A stretch of 44,078 nucleotides of DNA from Candidatus Poribacteria bacterium (GCA_018644665.1 JABGQA010000071.1:1-44078), one strand, 5' to 3'. Shown: positions 24,635 to 34,013, counted from the first letter of the stretch. Made by a program: numbers and translations. Notes: generated by a model not told the origin, from the letters alone.

Positions 24635-27600
24635 ATGCTCACAGCGGAGACGTTTGCTGCACTAGACACAGTTCTATCTGGATCTCTTGACTCGCTGTTC
24701 GTCCACGACCGCGCTGGGCGCTGTCTGTACGCATCTCCCGGCGTCGTCTCGGTCCTGAGTGCGGAACTGGAACACGTGGTGGGGAAGACGTGGCGGGAAT
24801 CGGATCTACCCGCGGGCCTCACCGAGTCACTCGAGCGCGCGCGAGAGGAGGCCGATTCGACGGGATCCGGAGCCATCCACGAGTTCACTGTTCCAGCGGA
24901 TGAAGGCGAGCGGGCCTTCAGCTGTGCAATGCACACGATTGGCGAGAGGGAATCGGAACATAGGGCCGTTGTGTCCACTATCCGTGACGCCACCGAACAG
25001 AGGCGTGAGCAGGAAGAGACTGCGAAGCTAGCGCGTCTGTTCCGCACCCTGATGGATCGGGCGCCGGATCAGATCTACTTCAAGGACCGGGAACACCGCT
25101 TCACGCACGTCAATCCCCCCGTCGCGGAGAACATGGGCGCGGTTGGCCCAGACGACATGTTGGGCAAGACGGATCTCGACTTCGTTCCCGAGCGGCATGC
25201 GCGCGAGTTCATGGCCCAGGAGCAGAAGATCTTCGAAACTGGTGAGGGGGTCATCGGGTCGGTGGAGCCGTACGACGACGGCGGAGACGTCGTCTGGGCG
25301 CATGTCACGAAAGTTCCGACGCGGGACGCCGACGGTCGCGTGGACGGGCTCGTTGGCATCAACCGAGACGTGACGGATTACGTGGAGACTCGCGACGCTC
25401 TGACGCGAGCGGAAGCGCGTTACCGTACGCTTTTCGAAGCCTCCAACGTGGCAATCGGGCTGGCGGAGCCCGAGGGTCAGATCGTCGACGCGAACCCCGC
25501 TCTCTGCGAGATGCTTGGCTATTCGCGGGAGGAACTCGTTGGGATGCGCGTGATGGAGGTCGTGCACCCCGACGACCGGGAGGGAATGGGTCGGCGGTAT
25601 CGCGAGGTAGCCGCGGGCCGGGAGAGTGGAACGCGGAGCGAGACGCGGTTCATGCGGAAGGACGGATCGACGCTCTGGACCGACAGAGCTGGAGCGGCAG
25701 TGCGGGACGAAGACGGTGAGCTACTGGGGCTGATGGTGGTCCTGACGGATATCACGGGACGGAAAGAGGTCGAAGCGCAGTTGCTGGAGGAGCAGCGTCT
25801 TTTCCAGGCACTGATGCGCGGTGTGCCGGATGCGATCTACTTCAAGGACCTCGAGTCGCGCTTCGTGCGCGTGAACGAGGCCACGGCGCGGGAGAACGGC
25901 GTGGATGACCCGCATCAGCTTGTCGGAAGGACGGATATCGATCTCATCAGCGAGGATCGTGCACGCGTCTATCGCGCCGAAGAGGAGAAGCTGTTCGCGA
26001 CCGGAGAGTCGGTCACGCATGTGTACGAGCCGGTCACGCGCGACGGTCGGACGTATGGCTGGAAGCACGTGACGAAGGCCCCCCTCCGGGACGAGGAGGG
26101 CGGTATCGTCGGTCTCATCGGGATCAGCCGGGACATCAGCGATCTCATGGAGGCCCAGTCGGAGCTTCGGGAAAGCGAGGAACGGTTCCGCGCGGTCTTC
26201 GAGTCGGCGCAACTCGGTATCACTCTTGCCGACGCTACGGGCCGCATCTTCCAGACGAACGAAGCGTTCCAGCGCATGTTGGGGTACGGCGAAGCGGAGC
26301 TGTGCGAGCTCTCCGTCGCGGACATCACGCACGCGGAGGACGTCGCCGAGACCGCAGCAGTGATCCGCCACATGGCCCTCGGCGATCGTGATGTGGTGGA
26401 CATGGAGAAGCGTTTCGTTCGCAAGGATGGCGAGGTCGTGTGGGGTCGCTCCATCGCTACGTCGATTCGTGATGCTCACGGCGATGTCGCGTACAACATG
26501 GCGATGGTGGAGGACATCACGGAGCGTAGACGCATTGAGCAGGAACTGGCGACGCGAGCGGCGAATCAGCAGGCGCTCTTCAACGCAATGCCCGACCTAG
26601 TCTACGAACTGGGACAGGATGGGACCATCTTGTCCGTCCATGGCGGCCGCGGCACGCCGATGTACCGGCCGCGGGAGGAGTTGCTTGGGAAATCGACGCG
26701 GGAGATCACTCCACCCGAAGTCGCTTCGCAACTCCTAGAGGCGATTCACCTGGCGGCCGAGACCGGAGAGGTGCAGACGCTGGAATACGACCTGGATATC
26801 GGTGGGGAACTCCACACGCGTGAGTCGTACTTCGTTCAATTGCAGGAGGGCCCGATTGCGGCCATCACTAGGGACGTGACCGAACGGAGACAGTACGAGA
26901 GACGGCTGGAGGAGCGCGTCCGAGAACGCACGCAGGAGCTGAACCGCGAACTGGAAGACCGCGTGCGCGCGGAACGTGAACTCGGGAGGTCCCAGGAGGA
27001 ACGGACGCTTCTCCTCCGCCGCATACTGTCCGTGCAGGAGGAGGAGCGGACGCGGATCGCGCGTGAGCTGCATGACCAGACGGGTCAGGCGCTGACTTCG
27101 CTCCTCGTTGGTCTTAGGGTCTTGGAAGCCGCTGACTCCGTGGACGTTGTGCAGCGTCGCGTGTCCGAGCTACGCGCCGCGACGAGCGAGGCGCTTGAAC
27201 GCGTCCGTACGCTGTCGTTTGAGCTACGCCCCAGTTCCGTCGACCATTTCGGTCTTGAGAGCGCCCTCAACCAGGACCTGGAGACGTTCGGCGCGCGGTT
27301 TGGGGCCACAGTGGACTTCTACGTCGACGACGACGCTGGCTATGCGTTGTCCGAAGACGTCGAGACGGCGATATACCGCGCCGTACATGGAGCGCTGACG
27401 AACATCGTCCAGCACGCGGAAGCGGAACACGTCAGCGTCATTATGCGCGAAGAGAATGGGAGGCTGAGCGTCCTGGTGGAGGACGATGGGGTCGGCTTCG
27501 ATGTGGACGCCGTGATGAGCGGAGCCGTCGCAGCGCGCTTTGGGATTCTCGCAATGGAGGAGCGCATGCAGTCCGTCGGCGGCGGTCTGCGTGTTGAGTC

Positions 27601-27658
27601 GTCGCCAGGCGGAGGGACTACCGTCTACATCCAAGCCCCGCTCCAGGTATCCGACTAG
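24635..27658 (+). CDS. Soluble histidine kinase with six PAS domains (HisKA_3 type)
   Basis: A 1,007-residue kinase; ATG 24635 follows GGGGAGG. PAS domains lie at about 5-125, 136-255, 262-385, 390-510, 516-640 and 650-765, each ending in the D-I-T-x-R-K type junction. A coiled coil (ERVRERTQELNRELEDRV) leads to HisKA_3 with H813 in IARELHDQTGQAL, and a HATPase with VEDDGVGFD and FGILAMEERM. No hydrophobic segment is present, so it should sense in the cytoplasm. The PAS ligand or cofactor cannot be read; the second and fourth PAS share YFKD-type openings with domains in the 2,100-residue kinase downstream. No regulator gene is directly attached; the atypical NarL-like gene 0.8 kb downstream is one candidate partner. 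It shares a 160-base divergent promoter region with the propeller kinase. Confidence 0.92.
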   Translation: MLTAETFAALDTVLSGSLDSLFVHDRAGRCLYASPGVVSVLSAELEHVVGKTWRESDLPAGLTESLERAREEADSTGSGAIHEFTVPADEGERAFSCAMHTIGERESEHRAVVSTIRDATEQRREQEETAKLARLFRTLMDRAPDQIYFKDREHRFTHVNPPVAENMGAVGPDDMLGKTDLDFVPERHAREFMAQEQKIFETGEGVIGSVEPYDDGGDVVWAHVTKVPTRDADGRVDGLVGINRDVTDYVETRDALTRAEARYRTLFEASNVAIGLAEPEGQIVDANPALCEMLGYSREELVGMRVMEVVHPDDREGMGRRYREVAAGRESGTRSETRFMRKDGSTLWTDRAGAAVRDEDGELLGLMVVLTDITGRKEVEAQLLEEQRLFQALMRGVPDAIYFKDLESRFVRVNEATARENGVDDPHQLVGRTDIDLISEDRARVYRAEEEKLFATGESVTHVYEPVTRDGRTYGWKHVTKAPLRDEEGGIVGLIGISRDISDLMEAQSELRESEERFRAVFESAQLGITLADATGRIFQTNEAFQRMLGYGEAELCELSVADITHAEDVAETAAVIRHMALGDRDVVDMEKRFVRKDGEVVWGRSIATSIRDAHGDVAYNMAMVEDITERRRIEQELATRAANQQALFNAMPDLVYELGQDGTILSVHGGRGTPMYRPREELLGKSTREITPPEVASQLLEAIHLAAETGEVQTLEYDLDIGGELHTRESYFVQLQEGPIAAITRDVTERRQYERRLEERVRERTQELNRELEDRVRAERELGRSQEERTLLLRRILSVQEEERTRIARELHDQTGQALTSLLVGLRVLEAADSVDVVQRRVSELRAATSEALERVRTLSFELRPSSVDHFGLESALNQDLETFGARFGATVDFYVDDDAGYALSEDVETAIYRAVHGALTNIVQHAEAEHVSVIMREENGRLSVLVEDDGVGFDVDAVMSGAVAARFGILAMEERMQSVGGGLRVESSPGGGTTVYIQAPLQVSD

Positions 27659-27667
27659 GAGAGCAGC

Positions 27668-28009
27668 CTATCCAGCGCTATTGGTACGGCTAGCCGCGAA
27701 TGTGGTAGCGTCCAAGGTCACAGTTACGGAGAAGGTCGTGCCACCGGTGATGAGCGATTCCACAACTGTTCCGCTGGCGCTGTCGAACACGCCATACGCC
27801 GCGTGCAAGATCGTCGTGCCACTCGACACCGACCCACTGAACGTGACATCCGTCGTGTCGTTTGTAGTCGTGGTCGTGGTGACCGTAGGCGCGCTTATGG
27901 TCGCGGTTGGAGTGGCCCAGGCAGTGTTCGCAATGGTCTTTCCGAGCGCGATCGCCAGCGTCCACAATCCCTGAGACATACAGCTAGCGGCGAGCCCCTG
28001 TCTGCCCAT
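27668..28009 (-). CDS. Small exported threonine-rich beta protein
   Basis: A 113-residue protein with a strong ribosome-binding site (GGGGAGG, five to six bases before the ATG). The first 32 residues resemble a signal peptide or membrane anchor ending in NTAWA. The rest is Thr/Ser-rich beta sequence: APTVTTTTTTNDTTDVTFSG resembles the opening of a bacterial Ig-like domain, while HAAYGVFDSASGTVVES also recalls the G-x-F-D-x-x-S-G pattern of some phage virion proteins. Which is right cannot be settled by eye. Its codon third positions look less GC-rich than those of neighbours, hinting at transfer. It converges with the six-PAS kinase and ends nine bases from it. Confidence 0.55.
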   Translation of the reverse strand: MGRQGLAASCMSQGLWTLAIALGKTIANTAWATPTATISAPTVTTTTTTNDTTDVTFSGSVSSGTTILHAAYGVFDSASGTVVESLITGGTTFSVTVTLDATTFAASRTNSAG

Positions 28010-28475
28010 ATCGGCCTCCCCGTTCCCGTCTGTCGCATCCCGGTATACATACGGCTTCCCTCGCAGAACATGACAGTATCCGGGCCAACGGCGCTAGAAC
28101 CGCCCGAACACTTTCAGCCCAAGATCCGCAGTGCATGTACCCGACACGGGCGCTTCCGTGTTGCGATTCGTCTCGACGTGCCCGGGAAGTGTTCGCGGAG
28201 GAGCACACCACAACCCCGACGGGCGCGGGAGCTGCTCCCGGCCGTTCTCCACTCATCCCTCAATGGGTGCCATCGCGTTCGCTAGATATCTGCTGGAACT
28301 CGCTCACCGCGCGGTTTCAGCTACTCCGTGGACGAACATGGCGCCACGAGGGGTATGGGTCGTTGTCGTATTCGATGCACGCGTCATGCCAGCGCACTCC
28401 GCGCCCCGTTGGCACGCGAAGTGCTGTAGCGTCGGCAGAGACGCCCCTTTGCGCGCGAGGGGTTTGGGAGACCGT
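28010..28475. other. Intergenic stretch, no gene seen
   Basis: About 465 bases between the start of the small exported protein and the atypical regulator. The frame of the regulator is open across most of it, but that part lacks family resemblance. Divergent promoters should lie here; none is clear. Confidence 0.45.
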
Positions 28476-29180
28476 GTGCCGATCCGAATCGTCCTGGCAG
28501 ATCGCTACCGCGTATGCTGCGCAGCTACGCGGTCTGTGCTGGATTGCCATGACGGTCTACGCGTGACCGCCGATGGAGATGACCCCTCGCAGTGCGCCGC
28601 ACAGACCGGAGTCGAGGACGCGGACGTGGTCGTCGTAGGTCTGAATCGCCTCGCAGAGGATGCCTACGAACTGGTCGTGTCCGTCCGCCGCATCTACGCC
28701 CGCACCTCCATTGTCGTCTTCGCGCTCGCGGACGACTGCTGGGATGCGCAGGAGGCGATTCGCCTGGGCGCCACGGCATATGTCACGAGGGATCGTCCCG
28801 TCGAGGAATTGCACGAGGCCGTGCTGAAGGCTCACGCCGGTGCGATATGTCTACGTGGGGAGTTCGTGTCACGACTGGATCCCGCCGACGCGTTCGCGCG
28901 AAGCAGAACAGCATCCCTAATGGAACTCCCTACGCCGACGCCGCGGCAGCGGAAGATCATCGAACCCGCCGCGTTGGGGCACACCGACGACGAAGCCGCC
29001 TCTATCCTCGCAGTGTCCGTCAGGACCGTAGGGAGCCACCGGAGCCGAATGAGAGAATGGCTGGATCTCCGGTCGCGTGGAGGTATTCCGCTACGCGGTG
29101 CGGGAGGGCATCGTGAGCATCAGGGAATAGACGCCGAACGTCCTCAGCGCACATGTGTATGGAAGGAACGTGGCAGATGA
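28476..29180 (+). CDS. Atypical NarL/LuxR-type response regulator with degenerate receiver and shifted C-terminus
   Basis: GTG 28476 follows GGGAG at the right distance; the open frame back to 28131 is not family-like. The receiver (about 1-120) keeps the fold (IRIVLADRY, SIVVFALAD, AIRLGATAYVTRD) but has lost the phosphoacceptor: the Asp54 seen in the two intact regulators of this window is Gly55 (VVVVGLN). The second acidic residue of the ADD pair is Arg, the switch Thr/Ser is Ala and the conserved Lys is Arg. The LuxR helix-turn-helix is present (RTVGSHRSRMREWLDLRSR), but the normal ending occurs in another frame from 29077 to 29130, where V-E-V-F-R-Y-A-V-R-E-G-I-V is readable. So a small frameshift near 29075 altered the last residues. 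It is either a phosphorylation-independent regulator or a decaying gene. Confidence 0.7.
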   Translation: MPIRIVLADRYRVCCAATRSVLDCHDGLRVTADGDDPSQCAAQTGVEDADVVVVGLNRLAEDAYELVVSVRRIYARTSIVVFALADDCWDAQEAIRLGATAYVTRDRPVEELHEAVLKAHAGAICLRGEFVSRLDPADAFARSRTASLMELPTPTPRQRKIIEPAALGHTDDEAASILAVSVRTVGSHRSRMREWLDLRSRGGIPLRGAGGHREHQGIDAERPQRTCVWKERGR

Positions 29181-29659
29181 GAGTGCGTGGGTTCGCCATC
29201 GAGCCGGGAGCGTCGCTGGTCGCCGTGAATCTAGCGGAGACCAGATTGCTCAACGCGCGATTACAGGGAGCGGTCCTCTTCCGTGCGAATCTGACCGCAG
29301 CGAACCTGCAATACGCCAATCTTCGCGGGGCCAACTGCCGGGAAGTCAACTTCGTGGACGCAGACTTGCGGCATGCCTACCTTGTCGACGCGGACCTGAC
29401 GGGAGCGTCTCTGCACCGTGCGCAACTGGACGGCGCAGATCTACGGCGCGCCGCCCTGTGTGGGCTGGATCTTGCAGAGGTGCGTTTCGGACGTGTGAAC
29501 CTAGAGGGCGCGAACCTGACGGACGCCATGATCGAGGGGGCCGACCTGTCCCAAGCCCAACTCCAGGGCTGCTGCATGGCAGACCTCCTCTATGACGATG
29601 AAACATCGTTCCCGGACGGGTTTGACGCCGAATCACATGGTGGCGCACGCGCGCGGTGA
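29177..29659 (+). CDS. Small pentapeptide-repeat protein
   Basis: A 160-residue protein made of A(D/N)LxG repeats from about residue 20 to 135 (for example ANLTAANLQYANLRGAN), which fold into a right-handed square beta-helix. It ends with LLYDDETSFPDGFD, a Y-D-x-x-T-x-F-P-x-G-F-D element also found three times in the large pentapeptide protein at 30198-32678. ATG 29177 was chosen for its ribosome-binding site GGAAGGA; ATGs at 29153 and 29159 are in frame. Some proteins of this type mimic DNA and bind gyrase, but nothing here identifies a target. It directly follows the atypical regulator, overlapping its shifted end by four bases, so they may be co-transcribed. Confidence 0.85.
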   Translation: MRVRGFAIEPGASLVAVNLAETRLLNARLQGAVLFRANLTAANLQYANLRGANCREVNFVDADLRHAYLVDADLTGASLHRAQLDGADLRRAALCGLDLAEVRFGRVNLEGANLTDAMIEGADLSQAQLQGCCMADLLYDDETSFPDGFDAESHGGARAR

Positions 29660-29700
29660 TCCAGCAGCGTGGATGCTGCAAGTGGGTGAGCGCGGGCCGG

Positions 29701-30036
29701 CTATCCCAACGAGGGTGTGAGTCCGTCCGCGATACCGTCGCGCATCGGTCGGCCGAAAGAGCCCTGCCAGAACGCCTCCAGGCCACGCCGCCATCGCCAA
29801 TGCGTCACGGCCTCACAGATGAAACGGGCCGGGTAAACAGCGGGAGGGCAATCACCCTCGCCCTTGTCCCACACGTGATACCGGAACGGGCGGCTATCTC
29901 GACGGTTCATCTCGAGCGCGCGATCTTTGGCTTTCTGCTCCGTGGCGAACGTCCCGACCTCTTCAAAGTCCTTCCATCGCCTGCCGAACCAGCCTTCGTA
30001 GACGATGGGTTTCCCGTCGAAGAGCTTGAAGCTCAT
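29701..30036 (-). CDS. Small soluble protein, function unknown
   Basis: A 111-residue protein beginning MSFKLFDGKPIVYEGWFG, with a very good ribosome-binding site (GGAGGAG, about eight bases before the ATG). It is rich in aromatic and charged residues, with no signal peptide or membrane segment. The N-terminal 60 residues look like a compact alpha/beta unit (strand VYEGWF, helix TEQKAKDRALEMNRRD). No family is recognised. It lies 160 bases downstream of the large pentapeptide gene on the same strand and could share its transcript. Confidence 0.65.
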   Translation of the reverse strand: MSFKLFDGKPIVYEGWFGRRWKDFEEVGTFATEQKAKDRALEMNRRDSRPFRYHVWDKGEGDCPPAVYPARFICEAVTHWRWRRGLEAFWQGSFGRPMRDGIADGLTPSLG

Positions 30037-30197
30037 CAGCTACTCCTCCGAGCAGAGGACAGCCAGGCCAGGTTGACCCCTCCCAACCAATAGCGCCTAC
30101 GGCCTCGGCGGAGCACTCGGAGAACCGTCAAGGCCTCAGATGAGGAGTGGCGCCGCCTTCGACGTAGGCTGTCTTGCTGATGCGACCGTGTTCACAG

Positions 30198-32678
30198 TCA
30201 TCGCGCCATCGGCCGCCACTGCTCCGATACGATGCGCCACTCATTGTGCGCATCTCGCGCGTACACGAGCGTATGGCGACCTCTGTCCACGAAATCCGGA
30301 GACGATCCGGGCTCCGCGCGCCAGCCTACGAAGTCCTCGTCGAAGCTCGATACGATCAGGTCGCCATCACGTTCCACGCTCAGATTGTCGATGTTGACCT
30401 TGATGTGGCTGTAGGCTCCGAAGAGAGACTGCGCGCGCGCGGTCAGTCGGGCCTTCGTGAATCCCCGTTGGCTGACCGTCCGGTTCCCAAGGTCAAGCTG
30501 TGCGGTATGAGCTTGCGGATGATACAGGCCGACGAAGGCGCCGATGTCGCGCGATTCCCACACACTTCTCCAATCGGCGACCGCAGCCACTATGCTCGCA
30601 TCGGCCGGAGCGATACCCGTACCTACCGTATGTGATGCCTGCCCGGGCTCGTCGAAGGTGGTGGGGGCCTGTATGGTCGCCACTGCCCGAATTCGCTCCG
30701 GGCGGGCCGCCGGTGCCACCGCATCGACGTCCATGGAGGCGATGCTCCTGGCTCCTGTGCCCGATGGACCCATTGCGTTATCGGAGCTCAGGGCGACCGA
30801 TGCGGTCGACGTCGCCTGGTCCAACGTGGTCGTAGGTGCGATCGGTTGGGGCGCCGGTTGCGGATCTGTCGGGAGCTTCGCGGAGGCGAGCCCGGCCGAC
30901 TCGTTCAACAGGGGGCCTGCATCTGGAATGGGGACAACCGGAGCAGCCATCGCAACTGCGGCGTCTACTGTGCGCGGGCGTGGCGCATATAGCCGACCGT
31001 AGTCGACGACGATGAGGGCAGAGCCCGCGATGGTCGTGCTCTGGGCAAGCAGAGGAGCCGTCGTGTTGTTCTTCGGGGCGGAATCCGCCGGCTGCGACGC
31101 AACAGGAGCCGACGGTCGCGGCTGCAGGAGACGTGGGTCCGGGGGTGGATGGATGCCCAGCGCCATCCAACCGACTCCGGCGAATACCGCGACAGAAGCG
31201 ACGAGGTGCATCGCCGGACCCCGCACAGCGCGCGTCCAGGCGACTACGTGCGTCGCGTGCCAGACCTTCCCTCGCCGATACAGATCCGAAACGGACACGC
31301 CTGCGGATTTGGCCAACCAAGACCGCTCGGAGTGGGAGTCCGCCGCATCTTCGCTAACCAGGCGCTCGATTTCGCCTCCCATCATTCGGGCCTCGGAGGG
31401 ATCGAATCCCGCCGGGAACGCGGTGAAGTCGTCATAGCGGGCCTCGCGCAGGCGAGTTTCCAGCAGAGACGCTCCCTCGAGCTGAGCTCCACGGAGATCC
31501 ACGTCCACAAGGTCGGCCCAGGACAGATCGGCGTTTCTCAGGTCGGCGCGGCGCAGGTCGGCGTCTTGGAGGATAGCGCCTCGCAGGTTGGCGCCTCGTA
31601 GGTTCGCTGCGTGCAGTCCTGCTCCGGTCAGATTCGCGCTGTATAGCGTTGCATCCGCGAGGTTGGCGGAATTCAGCTGCGCGCCGGTCAGGTCTGCGCC
31701 GGTCAGATCAGCTCCCTCGAGCTGCGCTCCGCTGAGCGCTGCCCCGCTCAGACGCTTCCACGCCATTTTCGCCGACCGGATCACGGTTCGAGGAACGACG
31801 GCGTAGGCGCCCGCAAGCGCCGGGTCGAAGTCGTCTGGAAAACGCGTGTTCGCGTCGTACAGCGCGCGCCGCAATCGCGCCTGCGTGAGGTCGGCCCCGG
31901 TCAGGTTCGCGCTGCGGAGGTCCGACCCTACCAGGTTCGCCCCCGACAGGTTCGCTCCCGACAGATCCTCGCCCCTGAACTCGAAGTCGCTCAGGTCGGC
32001 GCGTGGAAGATCGGCGCCGGGTCCCAGGAAGCGCATGCCCAAGTCGCGAGTGTCGAACCCGTCGGGGAACCCCGTGCCTTCGTCATACACGGCGTGCTCA
32101 AGCCGCGTGTCGAACAGGTTCGCACCTAACAGATCCGCGCCACGCAGGTCGCATCGTTGCAGGTTGGCTCCATACAGATCGGCCTTCTGAAGCGTCGCGC
32201 TGTGCAGGACGGCGTTCAGTAGGCGCGCGCCGCGCAAGATGGCGTCCGTCAGGTTCGCGGACTCTAGCCGCGTGCCCTCCATGTTGGCATTCGTGAATGC
32301 CGCGCCGATCAGCGCGGCCTCGGATAGCTGGGCGTCGCTGAGATCCGCATCGACGAGGCTCGCCCCGGAGAGATCGGCCCATCGCAGATTCGCCGAACGG
32401 AGATTCGCGGTGCGGAAGCCGGCGCCTTCCATCGCCGAGGTGGGCAAGGACGCGCCCTGCATGTTCGCTCCCACGAAGGACGTGCGGCGCGCGATCGCTC
32501 CGTGGAAGTATGAGCCAGAGAGATCCGCGCCTCCGAGCCGTGCTCCACTCAGATTGACGCGCGCAAGGTTCACGTTGGACAGGTCGACATTGCTGAGGTC
32601 AGTGCCGTTGAGGTTGGGCTCTTCACGCAGAGCCCTCGTCATCTCTTCCTTGGGCAAACGAGATACGGTGGCGAGCAT
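30198..32678 (-). CDS. Pentapeptide-repeat protein with one membrane segment and an NTF2/Cds6-like C-terminal domain
   Basis: An 826-residue protein. Residues 22-430 are pentapeptide repeats in three blocks, each closing with Y-D-x-x-T-x-F-P-x-x-F-D (about 198-209, 274-285 and 415-426). A linker leads to one membrane segment at about 489-509 (MHLVASVAVFAGVGWMALGI). A Pro/Ala/Ser/Thr-rich stretch of about 180 residues follows, and then a domain at about 700-826 resembling the SnoaL/NTF2-like Cds6 domain of some L,D-transpeptidases (VADWRSVWESRDIGAFVGLY near its start, EWRIVSEQW at its end). With positive charge on the N-terminal side of the membrane segment, the beta-helix is predicted inside the cell and the NTF2-like domain outside. 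The start ATG 32678 has TAGGAG about 11 bases upstream. Role unknown; it may couple envelope state to an intracellular target. Confidence 0.85.
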   Translation of the reverse strand: MLATVSRLPKEEMTRALREEPNLNGTDLSNVDLSNVNLARVNLSGARLGGADLSGSYFHGAIARRTSFVGANMQGASLPTSAMEGAGFRTANLRSANLRWADLSGASLVDADLSDAQLSEAALIGAAFTNANMEGTRLESANLTDAILRGARLLNAVLHSATLQKADLYGANLQRCDLRGADLLGANLFDTRLEHAVYDEGTGFPDGFDTRDLGMRFLGPGADLPRADLSDFEFRGEDLSGANLSGANLVGSDLRSANLTGADLTQARLRRALYDANTRFPDDFDPALAGAYAVVPRTVIRSAKMAWKRLSGAALSGAQLEGADLTGADLTGAQLNSANLADATLYSANLTGAGLHAANLRGANLRGAILQDADLRRADLRNADLSWADLVDVDLRGAQLEGASLLETRLREARYDDFTAFPAGFDPSEARMMGGEIERLVSEDAADSHSERSWLAKSAGVSVSDLYRRGKVWHATHVVAWTRAVRGPAMHLVASVAVFAGVGWMALGIHPPPDPRLLQPRPSAPVASQPADSAPKNNTTAPLLAQSTTIAGSALIVVDYGRLYAPRPRTVDAAVAMAAPVVPIPDAGPLLNESAGLASAKLPTDPQPAPQPIAPTTTLDQATSTASVALSSDNAMGPSGTGARSIASMDVDAVAPAARPERIRAVATIQAPTTFDEPGQASHTVGTGIAPADASIVAAVADWRSVWESRDIGAFVGLYHPQAHTAQLDLGNRTVSQRGFTKARLTARAQSLFGAYSHIKVNIDNLSVERDGDLIVSSFDEDFVGWRAEPGSSPDFVDRGRHTLVYARDAHNEWRIVSEQWRPMAR

Positions 32679-33674
32679 GGGAGCCGTTCTCCTACCGAGA
32701 TGCCGTTTCGCGCCAGACGTCGTCTCTGCGTTGGTGGCTGCTGCATGCGCGGGCCGCTAGGTCTGCCGGTGGCGGGCCTAGCGCGAGCCGCGCTCCACTG
32801 CGTAGCCTGTGGGAATGACGATCCAGCCTACGTTTGCGCGGTCACGTGTCCGACCGTCGTCGAAGGGTTTTCCGGTGTCTCACCACGAGCCAGAGGATGT
32901 CGCGCCGAAGCAGGCGCCACTCGTGTTTCGACGCCGGGATGACCGATGCTGTCGACGCGTTCGGCGAGGCCGCGTCTCGCGAGGGTCTTCCGGGTGGTCG
33001 CGATGTCTTCACACCGCGTCCTGGGCTTTCCGCTTCCATTAGATCGGGTAGCCGACCAACAGTCTCCTCGTGCGCACTATGGCACACAGCGAGCCGACGG
33101 AGTGTCAGGGGTACCCTGGTTTTCTCTGCATTGGATACGGGAATAACGATGCGTCGCGCCCCGCCGCGACGATGGCGGTGTCAGGTCGCCCGGCGGATAC
33201 CTGCTACCTGAGGCGGCGTACATAGCCCACGCAGGGGCTTGGGATCCGCCCCGGACGAAAGCTCGCGCATGGCTATTCGAGGCTTTGCCTGACACGATCC
33301 AGCGCCCTGTTGCGTCAAACGTCTGTCACGTGTGGGTGGCCAGACTCCGTCGCATGTCGCGGAATGCGCTGGCGCGCAACATCCGCGACTACGGCACACG
33401 AATGGCCTGCGGTCGAACGTGTTCTGGGATCGCCGGCCGGGATCCGCGCGCCGGTGGCCGATTCCCATTCATGCGATACTGTGGTTGGGGACGTGTACGT
33501 ATCCAAGGTCCTCACACAAGCTAATGAGAGCGTCCAGGCCCTGCCGGGGGACGCTGGGCATTTCGCCCGTGTCAACGGCTGCCACAAGCGATCCCGCACG
33601 CGTGAACCTCAAGGGCGACCGCCCGCCGATACTGTGGTGACCACGTCCGAAGGACACAGTATCGCGCGCCCGAC
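32679..33674. other. One-kilobase stretch without a recognisable gene
   Basis: Short frames on both strands (up to about 140 residues) lack family resemblance and ribosome-binding sites. The left end should hold the promoter of the large pentapeptide gene. The right end carries the inverted repeat at 33627-33664. Confidence 0.45.
33627..33664. repeat. Perfect 10-bp inverted repeat beyond the CHAD remnant
   Basis: CGATACTGTG (33627-33636) is repeated in reverse complement at 33655-33664 with 18 bases between. It lies just past the recognisable end of the second CHAD fragment (minus strand) and may be its old terminator; there is no T-run. Confidence 0.5.
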
Positions 33675-34013
33675 CTCGTCAACTCGTCGCTGGATCCGAC
33701 GCCACGCGCGCGCAGCTTCCCCAGGTGATCGCTGAGGACATTCTGAGTCACGTCGCAGTCGTGGATGTCCCCAACAACTCTTGCCACTCGATCACGACTT
33801 CCAGTGCATCGCGGAACGCCTTGCCGTAGCAACTCTCGAAGAACTCCATGGAGTAGAGCAGTCGCTTGATCGAAGTGCGCATGTTGTCGAGTTCACTCAC
33901 GCGCTTGGGACACGCGACGTATGGCTCCCGGGAGTACGCCTCCGCCACCCGCGCGGACAGTATGATGCGAGCGTTCCGACGGTAGGTCTCATTCGGTCGG
34001 ACGCCTTTGCCAT
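33675..34013 (-). pseudogene. CHAD-domain gene (second half), frameshifted
   Basis: An ATG at 34013 (complement of 34011-34013) opens M-A-K. After a one-base shift near 34005 the frame reads VRPNETYRRNARIILSARV, then VSELDNMRTSIKRLLYSMEF, typical of CHAD domains, which are helical polyphosphate-binding domains. At about 33776 a second shift is needed to continue GDIHDCDVTQNVLSDHL. In both places the intact frame would need one more G in a G run (GG to GGG and GGGG to GGGGG), so a sequencing error must be considered. It starts two bases after the stop of the other CHAD fragment. Confidence 0.6.

Noticed and set aside
24475..25047. N-terminal extension of the propeller kinase by 191 residues
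   Set aside because: The extension is Ser/Arg-rich, has no domain or signal peptide and overlaps the start of the divergent kinase.
31440..32600. Short direct DNA repeats that could be mistaken for a CRISPR or satellite array
   Set aside because: They encode the pentapeptide repeats of an intact protein and vary as coding repeats do, with a 15-base period.
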